From Pseudonocardia broussonetiae (GTDB lineage: Bacteria > Actinomycetota > Actinomycetes > Mycobacteriales > Pseudonocardiaceae): a stretch of DNA of 64,000 bases. The position numbers and the translations under genes are program-made. Where the stretch lies: the NCBI RefSeq assembly GCF_013155125.1, contig NZ_CP053564.1, positions 3,913,501 to 3,977,500 on the forward strand, written 5' to 3'. The stretch's first letter is position 1; each line of letters starts with the position of its first letter. Of the stretch, positions 56,939 to 63,703 are shown piece by piece. Below the pieces are notes generated by a model. It had not been told where the DNA came from, searched no databases, and worked only from the letters and a program-made list of their open reading frames with translations.

Positions 56939-57229
56939 TCAGGGGCGGGCGTCCCGGTCCGCGCCCCGGTCGGCGAGCAGGTCGTCGACGAGCCGGGGGA
57001 TGAGCCCGCTCCCGTCGAAGAGGTGCGCGAGGTCCTCGTAGGCCAGGATCTCGCGGCGGACGAGCTCGCCGACCCGGCCCGGGTACCGGGCCCGCGCGTA
57101 CTCGGCGGCCGCGCCGAAGCGGCCGGTGGATCCCTCCGCCGGGCCCGTCGTCCGGTACCCCGGCCGCGCCGGACCGCCGAACCCCTCGGTGAACCAGCGG
57201 ACCACGGTGGGCGTCGGGTCCTCGGCCAC
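56939..57229 (-). CDS. Small acidic protein of unknown function
   Basis: This 96-residue protein starts at GTG 57229 with GGAGGT upstream. It has WFTEGFGGPARPGYRTTGPA in the first half and the helical ARYPGRVGELVRREILAYED followed by LAHLFDGSGLIPRLVDDLLA in the second. No motif, signal or span is seen, and I do not recognise it. It is divergent from the GHKL-type kinase gene across 211 bases. Confidence 0.6.
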   Translation of the reverse strand: MAEDPTPTVVRWFTEGFGGPARPGYRTTGPAEGSTGRFGAAAEYARARYPGRVGELVRREILAYEDLAHLFDGSGLIPRLVDDLLADRGADRDARP

Positions 57230-57336
57230 GGTGCACCTCCGGTGGATGCCCGGTCCCCTCGTGGGCCCGGTCCGCACCACGGTCCACCGACGGCGTTGCG
57301 CGGCCCTTGCAGCCGGCTTGCGCGGGATGCGCCGGT

Positions 57337-57360
57337 GTTTCGGGCGGATGACGGCGGGCA
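57337..57360 (+). promoter_or_regulatory. SigB/SigF-like promoter candidate
   Basis: GTTT (57337-57340) and GGGCA (57356-57360) lie 15 bases apart, close to the general-stress consensus GTTT-N(14-16)-GGGTA. The gene downstream is an RsbW-like protein, a plausible target of such a sigma factor. Confidence 0.4.
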
Positions 57361-57408
57361 CCCGCACCCACGAGACGACGTGTGATGCATGGGCGGGGCG
57401 GTGCTGCT

Positions 57409-57429
57409 CCCTCGTCGTGACGACGAGGG
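57409..57429 (+). promoter_or_regulatory. Perfect 21-base dyad covering the ribosome site
   Basis: Arms CCCTCGTCGT (57409-57418) and ACGACGAGGG (57420-57429) pair around a single G, 11 bases before the GTG. The right arm holds part of the GAGGGAGG ribosome site, so an RNA hairpin or a bound protein could block translation or transcription. Confidence 0.5.
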
Positions 57430-57440
57430 AGGCACGGTCG

Positions 57441-57833
57441 GTGCTCGATCATCCTGGTGCGGTCAGAGCCGCGTTCGACGCGTCCGTCGACGCTGCCCGG
57501 CGGGCCCGGGCCACGGCATCACGTGCGGCGCGTGCGTGGGGGATCGACGAGGACAGCACCGCCGACCTCCTCGTGGTGGTCAACGAGCTGGTGTCGAACG
57601 CCGCCGAGCACGCCCGCACGCCGTCGGTGCTGACCCTCGACCTGCACGCGTCCCTGGTCCTCGTCGCGGTGTCCGACGAGTCGGCCGTCCCGCCGGTGGT
57701 CCGACCCCACGACGTCCGGGCCATCCGCGGGCGGGGGATGCAGATGATCCGTGCGGTGAGCGCGCGCTGGGGTCACCGGACGACGGCCCGGGGGAAGACG
57801 GTGTGGGCCGAGGTGCCCGTGGTCCTCCTCTGA
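57441..57833 (+). CDS. GHKL ATPase, RsbW-like anti-sigma/serine kinase
   Basis: The 130-residue protein has the N-box VVNELVSNAAEHART (about residues 47-60), a reduced G1 box VAVSDES and the G2-like RGRGMQMIRAVSARWG, the layout of SpoIIAB/RsbW-type kinases widespread in actinomycetes. Such proteins bind a sigma factor or phosphorylate a STAS antagonist. A STAS protein is encoded at 41352. The sigma factor is not adjacent. The GTG at 57441 follows GAGGGAGG inside a perfect dyad. Confidence 0.87.
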   Translation: MLDHPGAVRAAFDASVDAARRARATASRAARAWGIDEDSTADLLVVVNELVSNAAEHARTPSVLTLDLHASLVLVAVSDESAVPPVVRPHDVRAIRGRGMQMIRAVSARWGHRTTARGKTVWAEVPVVLL

Positions 57834-57851
57834 CCCGCTGCTCGCCGGGCC

Positions 57852-58343
57852 TCAGCCCTCCGCAGCGCGGACGTCCGTCCCCTGCTCGGCGAACGCCGCG
57901 AAGTCCTGCATGTGCCGGCGCGACTGCGTGCGGAACGTACGGCGCAGGAAGGGCGCCACCAGTCGCATCGGCACGCCGCTGAACCGGTACTCGCTCTCCT
58001 GGGCCCACAGCGTCGTCTCCGGACCGGCCTCGGTCAGCCGGTCCCGCACGGCGCTCCACATGCCCTCGCCGACGATCTCGCGCTCGAAGTGGACGACGCC
58101 GTCCCGCGGGAGGCCGTGCAGGTCCGCCGGTTCCCGGCGGGTGACGGTCTCGGTCAGCTCCATCTCCTGCTGTCCCGTGCGCAGCACGACCCGCGACACG
58201 GTGCCGACCTGCCCGTGCACCCCGCTCCGCGGCTCGTGCAGCACCAGGCCCCGCAGCCACTTCGGCAGGTGTGCGGGGTCGGCGAGCAGCCGGACCACCC
58301 TCTCCCGCGGCTGGGCGACCTCGATGGTGACGGTGTACCTCAT
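57852..58343 (-). CDS. SRPBCC-family (polyketide-cyclase/START-like) protein
   Basis: The 163-residue protein starts at ATG 58343 (MRYTVTIEVAQPRERVVRLL). The pattern of strand, ADPAHLPKWLRGLVL, later SRVVLRTGQQEMELTETVTR, GEGMWSAVRDRLTEAGPETT and the C-terminal helix FLRRTFRTQSRRHMQDFAAF fits the START/SRPBCC cavity fold. Such proteins bind hydrophobic ligands. It converges with the GHKL gene and is divergent from the AAHS transporter, with an AT-richer 238-base gap holding two TGTCGACA sites. Confidence 0.82.
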   Translation of the reverse strand: MRYTVTIEVAQPRERVVRLLADPAHLPKWLRGLVLHEPRSGVHGQVGTVSRVVLRTGQQEMELTETVTRREPADLHGLPRDGVVHFEREIVGEGMWSAVRDRLTEAGPETTLWAQESEYRFSGVPMRLVAPFLRRTFRTQSRRHMQDFAAFAEQGTDVRAAEG

Positions 58344-58408
58344 GGCGGCCCACAGTAACAAGGCGCGATTATATTAGTCCAGTCTTATCGAACCCGAGGC
58401 CTGTTATG

Positions 58409-58416
58409 TGTCGACA
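58409..58416. promoter_or_regulatory. Operator-like TGTCGACA, copy 1
   Basis: This palindrome fits the core of GntR/FadR-type operators (T-G-T-N-N-A-C-A). It lies 89 bases upstream of copy 2. Confidence 0.35.
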
Positions 58417-58480
58417 GTGAGGTGGTCGGCCGCCCGGCGAAGTGAGGACTTATCGCCAGTTCTACGACCAGGATGCCCCA

Positions 58481-58509
58481 TTGACAGCGCACACAAGTGT
58501 CGACACTCT
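58481..58509 (+). promoter_or_regulatory. Promoter of the AAHS transporter with operator copy 2
   Basis: A perfect -35 TTGACA (58481-58486), 17-base spacer and CACTCT (58504-58509) are seen. The 12-base palindrome AGTGTCGACACT (58496-58507), including the second TGTCGACA, overlaps the spacer and -10, as expected for a repressor site. Confidence 0.55.
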
Positions 58510-58581
58510 GAGGCGCGCCCGCACCCCTGCACGTCGCGCCCTGTCCGCATCGTCGCGGGCCGATCGAGGAGGAAGACGCCC

Positions 58582-59922
58582 ATGGAACCGCTGCCGTCGT
58601 CGTCGAAGGGCCGGATGACCTCTGCCGGCTTCGCCGTACTGATCATCTGCTGGGCGACGATCGTGGCCGATGGCTACGACGTCGTGGTCTACGGGGCGGT
58701 CCTGCCGTCGCTGCTGCAGGAACCGGGATGGGGGCTCACGCCCGCCACCGCGGGCCTCCTCGGCTCCGTGCCCCTGGTGGGCATGTTCGTCGGCTCGCTG
58801 CTGGCCGGCACGCTGGCCGACGTCGTCGGCAGGCGGCGGATGCTGATCGGCTGCCTGACCTGGTTCTCCGTCCTGACGGCGTGCTGCGCGTTCGCCCCGT
58901 CGCCGGAGGTCTTCGCCCTGCTGCGGTTCGTCGCCGGTCTCGGGCTGGGCGGTGTCCTGCCGATCGCCAGCGCGATCACCGCGGAGTTCACGCCGCGCCG
59001 GTTCCGCAACATGGTCTACGCCGTGATGTTCAGCGGCTTCCCGATCGGGGGCATCACCGCGGCGCTGCTCGGACTGGTGATCATCCCCACCGCGGGGTGG
59101 CGGTGGATGTTCGCGGTCGGCCTGGTCCCGCTGCTGCTGATCCTCCCGTTCGCGCTGCGGGGGCTGCCCGAGTCCGTGACGGTGCTGCGCCGTCGGGGAC
59201 GGCACGACGAGGCCGACGCGCTGGTCGCGCGGTTCGCGCTCGACGAGGCCCCGGCACCCACCGCCGCCGAGGTGGCCGCCGCGCCGGCGGTCGGCCGCAC
59301 CGGCGGGCTGTTCGCCCGGCGGTACCTGTTCGCCACCCTGTGCTTCCTCGGGGCCAGCTTCCTGTGCCTGTTCATGATCTACGGCGTGAACACCTGGCTT
59401 CCGCAGATCATGCGCCAGGCCGGCTACTCCCTGGGCGGCGCGCTGACGTTCCTGCTCGTCTTCAACGTCGGGGCGTGCGTCGGCACCGTGCTGGTCGCCC
59501 TGGTCGCCGACCGGGTCGGGTCCAAGCCGGTGCTCATCGCCACCTTCGTCCTCGGCGCGGCCAGCGTGGCCCTGCTGAGCGCCCGCCCGGCCGAGGTCGT
59601 CATGTACGTCGCGATCGGGCTCGCGGGCATCGGCACGATCGGCACGCAGTCGTTCCTCATGGCGCTCGTGACCCAGCACTACCCGCAGGGCCTGGCGCCG
59701 CTCGGGCTGGGCTGGACGCTGGGGGTCGGGCGACTCGGCTCGGTGGCGGCCCCGGTGGTCCTCGGGCTGATCCTCGGATCCGGTCTCGGGCTCCGGGCGA
59801 GCTTCCTGGCGCTCACCGCGGCGGGCGTGCTCGGTGCCGTGTTCGTCGTGCTGGTGCCCGCGGGGGGTGCCCGTCGGGTGGTCGCCCCCGCCGACCGGGA
59901 GCAGACCGCCGTCACCGGGTGA
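58582..59922 (+). CDS. AAHS-family aromatic acid:H+ symporter (MFS)
   Basis: The 446-residue inner-membrane protein has about twelve spans. The first span has the D-G-Y-D motif (VADGYDVVVYGAVLP) of the aromatic acid:H+ symporter family (PcaK/BenK). The MFS signature LADVVGRRRMLIG and GLGLGGVLPIASAITAEFTP follow. ATG 58582 is used, after GAGGAGGAAG. It probably imports a benzoate-like acid by proton symport. The convergent catabolic operon at 60136-64000 may process it. Two TGTCGACA operators precede it. Confidence 0.92.
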   Translation: MEPLPSSSKGRMTSAGFAVLIICWATIVADGYDVVVYGAVLPSLLQEPGWGLTPATAGLLGSVPLVGMFVGSLLAGTLADVVGRRRMLIGCLTWFSVLTACCAFAPSPEVFALLRFVAGLGLGGVLPIASAITAEFTPRRFRNMVYAVMFSGFPIGGITAALLGLVIIPTAGWRWMFAVGLVPLLLILPFALRGLPESVTVLRRRGRHDEADALVARFALDEAPAPTAAEVAAAPAVGRTGGLFARRYLFATLCFLGASFLCLFMIYGVNTWLPQIMRQAGYSLGGALTFLLVFNVGACVGTVLVALVADRVGSKPVLIATFVLGAASVALLSARPAEVVMYVAIGLAGIGTIGTQSFLMALVTQHYPQGLAPLGLGWTLGVGRLGSVAAPVVLGLILGSGLGLRASFLALTAAGVLGAVFVVLVPAGGARRVVAPADREQTAVTG

Positions 59923-59937
59923 CCGAGCCGGACACTG

Positions 59938-59973
59938 CTGCGGGCCGCTCCCCGGTGCGGGAGCGGCCCGCAG
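59938..59973. terminator. Perfect 15-base-stem hairpin after the AAHS gene
   Basis: Arms at 59938-59952 and 59959-59973 (CTGCGGGCCGCTCCC and its complement) pair perfectly over a 6-base loop, 15 bases past the stop. Confidence 0.8.
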
Positions 59974-59976
59974 TGG

Positions 59977-60059
59977 CGTGCGCGGGAGGGGGGCGTGCGC
60001 GGGTGGGGGGCGTGCGCGGGTGGGGGGCGTGCGCGGGTGGGGGGCGTGCGCGGGTGGGG
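59977..60059. repeat. Five tandem copies of a 17-base G-rich unit
   Basis: The unit CGTGCGCGGGTGGGGGG is repeated at 59977, 59994, 60011, 60028 and 60045; the first has A for T and the last lacks two G. The plus strand has many runs of three to six G and could form G-quadruplexes. The length is not a multiple of three and the repeat lies between two hairpins, so it is non-coding. Confidence 0.88.
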
Positions 60060-60078
60060 CGAACTGCCCCCGGACAGA

Positions 60079-60112
60079 GGTCTGCCCCGCCGGCGCACCG
60101 GCGGGGCAGACC
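60079..60112. terminator. Perfect 15-base-stem hairpin after the catabolic operon
   Basis: Arms GGTCTGCCCCGCCGG (60079-60093) and its complement (60098-60112) pair perfectly with loop CGCA. It lies 24 bases past the stop of the minus-strand SDR gene. Confidence 0.8.
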
Positions 60113-60135
60113 CCGGTCACCTCTGCGGCCGACCC

Positions 60136-60891
60136 CTAGGTGACCAGCCACCCGCCGTCGACCGGGAGGACGGCCCCGTTGACGTAGGACGCCGCGTCGG
60201 AGCAGAGCCAGGCGACGGCCTCGCCGATCTCCGGAGGCTGGCCGTAGCGGCCCTGGACGGTGCGGCCGATCACCGCGTCCATGGCCTCCTTCGGCACGGC
60301 GGCGGTCATGGCCGTCTCGATCGGTCCGGGCGAGACCGCGTTGACCCGGATGCCCGAGCCGCCGTGGTCGATGGCCGCGGTGCGGGTCAGGCCGATCACG
60401 CCGTGCTTGCTGGCGGTGTAGGCGGCCTGCATCCCGGCGCCGCGGTCGCCCCAGATCGAGGCGGTGTTGACGATCGCGCCCCCGCCGGACGCCAGCATGT
60501 GCCGGATCTCGTGCTTGAGGCACAGGAACACGCCGGTCAGGTTGACGGCGAGGACCGTCGTCCAGTCGTCGTCGGCGAGGTCCGCCAACGGGGCGGGCAC
60601 GAAGGTGCCCGCGTTGTTGTGGGCGAGGTGCAGGCCTCCGAACTGCCCGACGGTCTCCTGGACGGCCGCCTCCACCTGGTGGGGGTCGGACACGTCGACG
60701 CGCAGGAACCGGGCCTTCCCACCCGACTCCTCGATCTGGCGCACGGTCTGCTCGGCGTCGTCGAGGACGTCGCACACCGCCACCGACGCGCCGCGCGCGG
60801 CGAAGGCGAGGGCGCTCGCCCGGCCGATGCCGCGCGCGGCGCCGGTCACCAGGGCGACCCGGCCGGTGAAGTCCTCCCGGGGCGCGCTCAC
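60136..60891 (-). CDS. SDR-family oxidoreductase (FabG-like)
   Basis: The 251-residue NAD(P)-dependent enzyme has VTGAARGIGRASALAFAARG (cofactor loop), NNAG (LAHNNAGTFV), catalytic Ser in VNTASIWGDRG and Tyr-x-x-x-Lys in AYTASKHGVIGL, then SPGPIETAM. An Asp after strand 2 (VCDVLD) suggests NAD preference. It lacks the insertion of the mycofactocin-coupled type upstream. The GTG overlaps the stop of that SDR gene. It is the last gene of the operon and probably oxidises a later alcohol in the same route. Confidence 0.92.
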   Translation of the reverse strand: MSAPREDFTGRVALVTGAARGIGRASALAFAARGASVAVCDVLDDAEQTVRQIEESGGKARFLRVDVSDPHQVEAAVQETVGQFGGLHLAHNNAGTFVPAPLADLADDDWTTVLAVNLTGVFLCLKHEIRHMLASGGGAIVNTASIWGDRGAGMQAAYTASKHGVIGLTRTAAIDHGGSGIRVNAVSPGPIETAMTAAVPKEAMDAVIGRTVQGRYGQPPEIGEAVAWLCSDAASYVNGAVLPVDGGWLVT

Positions 60892-61724
60892 TTGACCGAC
60901 ATCCCGGCGTCGACGGGCATCGCGACCCCGGTGACGTAGCGGGCCTCGTCGGAGGCGAGGAACAGCAGAGCGTGGGCGATGTCCTCCACCTCCACCCACG
61001 GCACCGGCAGCAGGTTGAGGCCCTGGTAGAGATGGATGACGTCGTCGAGCGTCGGCGCGTCGAGGTCGGGCCGGAAGATCCGCCAGTTGTTCTCGTTGAG
61101 CAGCAGCGGCGTGGGCACCGTGGTGGGGTGCAGCGAGTTGACCCGGATCGAGTGCGGCGCCAGCTCCACGGCGAGGCTGCGCATCAGCCCGACGACGCCG
61201 TGCTTGGCCGAGGTGTAGGCGGAGAAGTTCGGCGCGGCCTTGAGGGCGAGCGAGGAGCTGGTCAGGACGATGGCGCCGCCCCGGCCGCGCTCGACGAGGT
61301 GCGGGATGGCCGCCCGGGCCGTGTTCCAGACGCCGGTGAGGTTGGTGTCGAGGACCGCGCGCCAGTCCTCCTCCCGGGTGTGGGCGGAGTCCGCGGCGAT
61401 GCCCTGGATCCCGGCGTTCGCCGACACGATGTCGACGTGGCCGAGCTGCTCGACCCCGTCGTCGACGAGGCGCTCGACGGCGGCGAAGTCGCGGGCGTCG
61501 GCCTTCGCCCAGACGATCCGCCGGTCCAGCTTCTCCACCAGCGCCACGGTCTCGGCGAGGTCCTCCTCGCTGGCCGCGGGGGCGCCCTGGGCGTCGACCG
61601 GGCCGCAGATGTCGAACGCGATGATGTCGGCGCCCTCCTGGGCCAGGCGGACCGCGTGCGCCCGGCCCTGCCCGCGGGCGGCCCCGGAGATGAGGGCGAC
61701 CTTGCCCTCCACCCGGCCCGTCAC
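60888..61724 (-). CDS. Mycofactocin-coupled SDR-family dehydrogenase
   Basis: The 278-residue enzyme has ISGAARGQGRAHAVRLAQEG, the insertion IAFDICGPVDAQGAPAASEE between strand 2 and helix C, ANAGIQG, the catalytic Ser in LTSSSLALK and YTSAKHG. The insertion and the GARGQGR loop with His mark the mycofactocin-dependent group, as in the protein at 28061. Bound NAD would pass electrons to mycofactocin. It overlaps the genes on both sides by four bases. The alcohol substrate is probably derived from the acid taken up by the AAHS transporter, which is inference. Confidence 0.9.
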   Translation of the reverse strand: MTGRVEGKVALISGAARGQGRAHAVRLAQEGADIIAFDICGPVDAQGAPAASEEDLAETVALVEKLDRRIVWAKADARDFAAVERLVDDGVEQLGHVDIVSANAGIQGIAADSAHTREEDWRAVLDTNLTGVWNTARAAIPHLVERGRGGAIVLTSSSLALKAAPNFSAYTSAKHGVVGLMRSLAVELAPHSIRVNSLHPTTVPTPLLLNENNWRIFRPDLDAPTLDDVIHLYQGLNLLPVPWVEVEDIAHALLFLASDEARYVTGVAMPVDAGMSVK

Positions 61725-62557
61725 GCGAAGACCGGGGCGATGTCGAAGTAGACGCGGTAGTCCGCGACGAGCCCGTCGTCGCGGCGCCGGATGATCGACA
61801 CGACCGGGACGGTGACCTGCTTGCCGTCCTTGCGGTCGTAGGTCGTCTCCAGCTGGGCCACGCTGGCGTCGCCCTCGTGCCACTCGTGCAGGATCCGGTG
61901 GCTCAGCCCGTCGATGGTGGAGAAGAAGCCGCCGACGCCGGCCACGATCGCGTCCGGCCCGACCATCGGGTCGCCGTTGGCGAAGACCATGGTGCCGTCG
62001 GGGGCGAAGATCTCGGCGAACCGGGGAGGGTCGAAGGCGTCGACGCGGGCGAAGACGTCCCGGATGAACTCCGGACCCGCGACGGGTGCGTCGCCGCCGA
62101 GCGGGGTCCCGGTCGCGACGCTCTCCCGCACGGCGTCGAGGGTCGTGCGGACGGCGTCGAGGTAGTCCTCCTCCATGTGGCGCGCGAACTCGTCCTCCCG
62201 GGCGCTGCCCGCCTCGACCCCGTCGACGGCGATCCGGAAGGTGAAGGTGAGCGTGAGCTCCCCGTCCTGCTCGCGGAGCTCGTTGTCGATCGTGCCGCGC
62301 GCCTCGCCGTGGGTGCGCTGGAAGTGGACGAGCTGCTTCGGGTGGAAGGTGATGACCTCGCGCACGGGCCGGCCGGCGTGGACGATGTCGCGCACCAGCC
62401 CGCCCTCGAACCGGTCGACGATGCGGCACGAGGTGATGCTGCGGACGTACTTCGTCGGGTTGCCGGCCTTGTCCAGCAGACCGGCCCACACGTCGTCGAC
62501 GCTGAGTGCGGGCTCGGTGCCGTCGTTCACGACGAGCGTCCTGCTGATCTCGATCAT
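61721..62557 (-). CDS. Fusion of DUF1857/AtaL-like and SnoaL-like domains
   Basis: The 278-residue protein has two ligand-binding folds. Residues 1-145 look like DUF1857/AtaL of the SRPBCC clan: SRTLVVNDGTEPALSVDDVW, TSCRIVDRFEGGLVRDIVHA, PVREVITFHPKQLVHF and TLTFTFRIAVDG. Residues 160-275 are SnoaL/NTF2-like: EFIRDVFARVDAFDPPRFAE, IFAPDGTMVFANGDPMVGPD and SIIRRRDDGLVADYRVYFDI. I know no described protein joining these two. It is coupled to the mycofactocin-type SDR gene and may hold or isomerise the pathway intermediate. Confidence 0.75.
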   Translation of the reverse strand: MIEISRTLVVNDGTEPALSVDDVWAGLLDKAGNPTKYVRSITSCRIVDRFEGGLVRDIVHAGRPVREVITFHPKQLVHFQRTHGEARGTIDNELREQDGELTLTFTFRIAVDGVEAGSAREDEFARHMEEDYLDAVRTTLDAVRESVATGTPLGGDAPVAGPEFIRDVFARVDAFDPPRFAEIFAPDGTMVFANGDPMVGPDAIVAGVGGFFSTIDGLSHRILHEWHEGDASVAQLETTYDRKDGKQVTVPVVSIIRRRDDGLVADYRVYFDIAPVFA

Positions 62558-62574
62558 GGCTGATCTCCGTTTCC

Positions 62575-62604
62575 GGGTCGGTCAGGGCTGGGTCGGTCAG
62601 GGCT
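62575..62604. repeat. Tandem 15-base duplication at a stop codon
   Basis: GGGTCGGTCAGGGCT is present twice in a row. The second copy contains the stop and last codon of the dehydrogenase gene, and the first gives a spare stop-like copy downstream. It looks like a recent slippage. Confidence 0.6.
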
Positions 62605-63703
62605 GGGTGACGAGGGCGACGCGGCCGACGTTGGTGTCGGACTCCACGTGGTGGTGCGCCTCGGCGGCGCGGTCGAGCGGGAACCAGCGGTCGACGACGG
62701 GCCGGAAGCCGCGGGCCACCTCGGCCCACGACGCCCGGACGCTCTCCGGGTTGCCGGTGCGCACGCCGATGACCCGCTGGCACCGGGAGTAGAGCCGCAG
62801 CAGGTCCACCGACGCGCCGCCGCCGAGGAAGGCCCCCGAGGTCACGACGGAGCCGGCGACCGCCAGCGCGTCGAGGGTGGCGGCGAACATCGCGGGCTCG
62901 CCCAGGTCGTCGATGGCGATGTCGATGCCGTGGCCGCCGGTGACGTCGAGGACGTCCGCCGCGAAGGTGGGGCTGGTGCCGTCGAGGGTGAACTCGATCC
63001 CGGCGGCCTCGAGCCGGCTGCGCTTCTCCGCCGACCGCGAGGTCGCGATGACCCGGGCACCCAGGTGCGCCGCGAGCGTCGCGGTGGTCGAGCCGAGCGC
63101 CGACGCCGCCCCCTGCACCAGCACCCACATCCCGGGCTCGAACCCGGCCTGCGTCAGCTGGTTCCGGGCGACGGGTCCGGACAGCGCGAGTGCGGCGGCC
63201 TCGACGGGGGAGATGCCGTCGGGCACCGGCGTGACGTTGCGCTCGGGCACCGCGACGTAGTCGGCGTAGGCGCCCGGGCGGTGGGTCCCGATGAGCTGCA
63301 GGGATTGGCAGGCCTCGGCCTGGCCGCGCAGGCAGTACCGGCACCCGCCGCAGCACACGGACGGGAACACCGCGACGCGGTCGCCGACGCGAGAGGAGGT
63401 GACGCCGCTCCCGACCGCCGCGACGACGCCGGCGTGCTCAGCACCCAGGACGTGCGGCAGCACGAACCGCGCGTACGGGTGGGTCCCGGCGCGGGCGCGC
63501 AGGTCCAGGAGCCGGCCGACGCTGACCGCCGCGACCTGGACGAGCACCTCGTCCGGGGCGGGCTGCGGGGTGGCGATCGTGGCGCGGTGCAGCACCTCGG
63601 GCGGTCCGAACTCGGAGAAGACGACGGCGCTCATCTCCGCGCCGGGGGCGACGGGCACCGGCCAGGCGTCGGCCCCGGTCGTGACCCGGGTCGCGGCGCT
63701 CAC
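62597..63703 (-). CDS. MDR-family (zinc-type alcohol dehydrogenase-like) oxidoreductase
   Basis: The 368-residue enzyme has the GroES-like half with LGAEHAGVVAAVG and four structural-zinc cysteines in VCCGGCRYCLRGQAEACQ, then a Rossmann half with WVLVQGAASALGSTTATLAA and ARVIATSRSAEKR. The usual catalytic-zinc cysteine (C-x-T/S-D) is absent: the place reads VSVGRLLDL. It therefore more likely acts like quinone or enoyl reductases of this superfamily than as a zinc alcohol dehydrogenase. The GTG at 63703 overlaps the FAA-hydrolase stop; a start at Met24 (MSAVVFSEFG) is possible. Confidence 0.88.
   Translation of the reverse strand: MSAATRVTTGADAWPVPVAPGAEMSAVVFSEFGPPEVLHRATIATPQPAPDEVLVQVAAVSVGRLLDLRARAGTHPYARFVLPHVLGAEHAGVVAAVGSGVTSSRVGDRVAVFPSVCCGGCRYCLRGQAEACQSLQLIGTHRPGAYADYVAVPERNVTPVPDGISPVEAAALALSGPVARNQLTQAGFEPGMWVLVQGAASALGSTTATLAAHLGARVIATSRSAEKRSRLEAAGIEFTLDGTSPTFAADVLDVTGGHGIDIAIDDLGEPAMFAATLDALAVAGSVVTSGAFLGGGASVDLLRLYSRCQRVIGVRTGNPESVRASWAEVARGFRPVVDRWFPLDRAAEAHHHVESDTNVGRVALVTQP

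Noticed and set aside
41352-57833. A STAS/RsbW partner-switching pair made of the genes at 41352 and 57441.
   Set aside because: They lie 16 kb apart with no shared operator; actinomycete genomes have many such proteins, so pairing cannot be claimed.
59977-60059. Tandem repeats considered as a CRISPR array.
   Set aside because: Units follow each other without spacers and there are no cas genes in the window.
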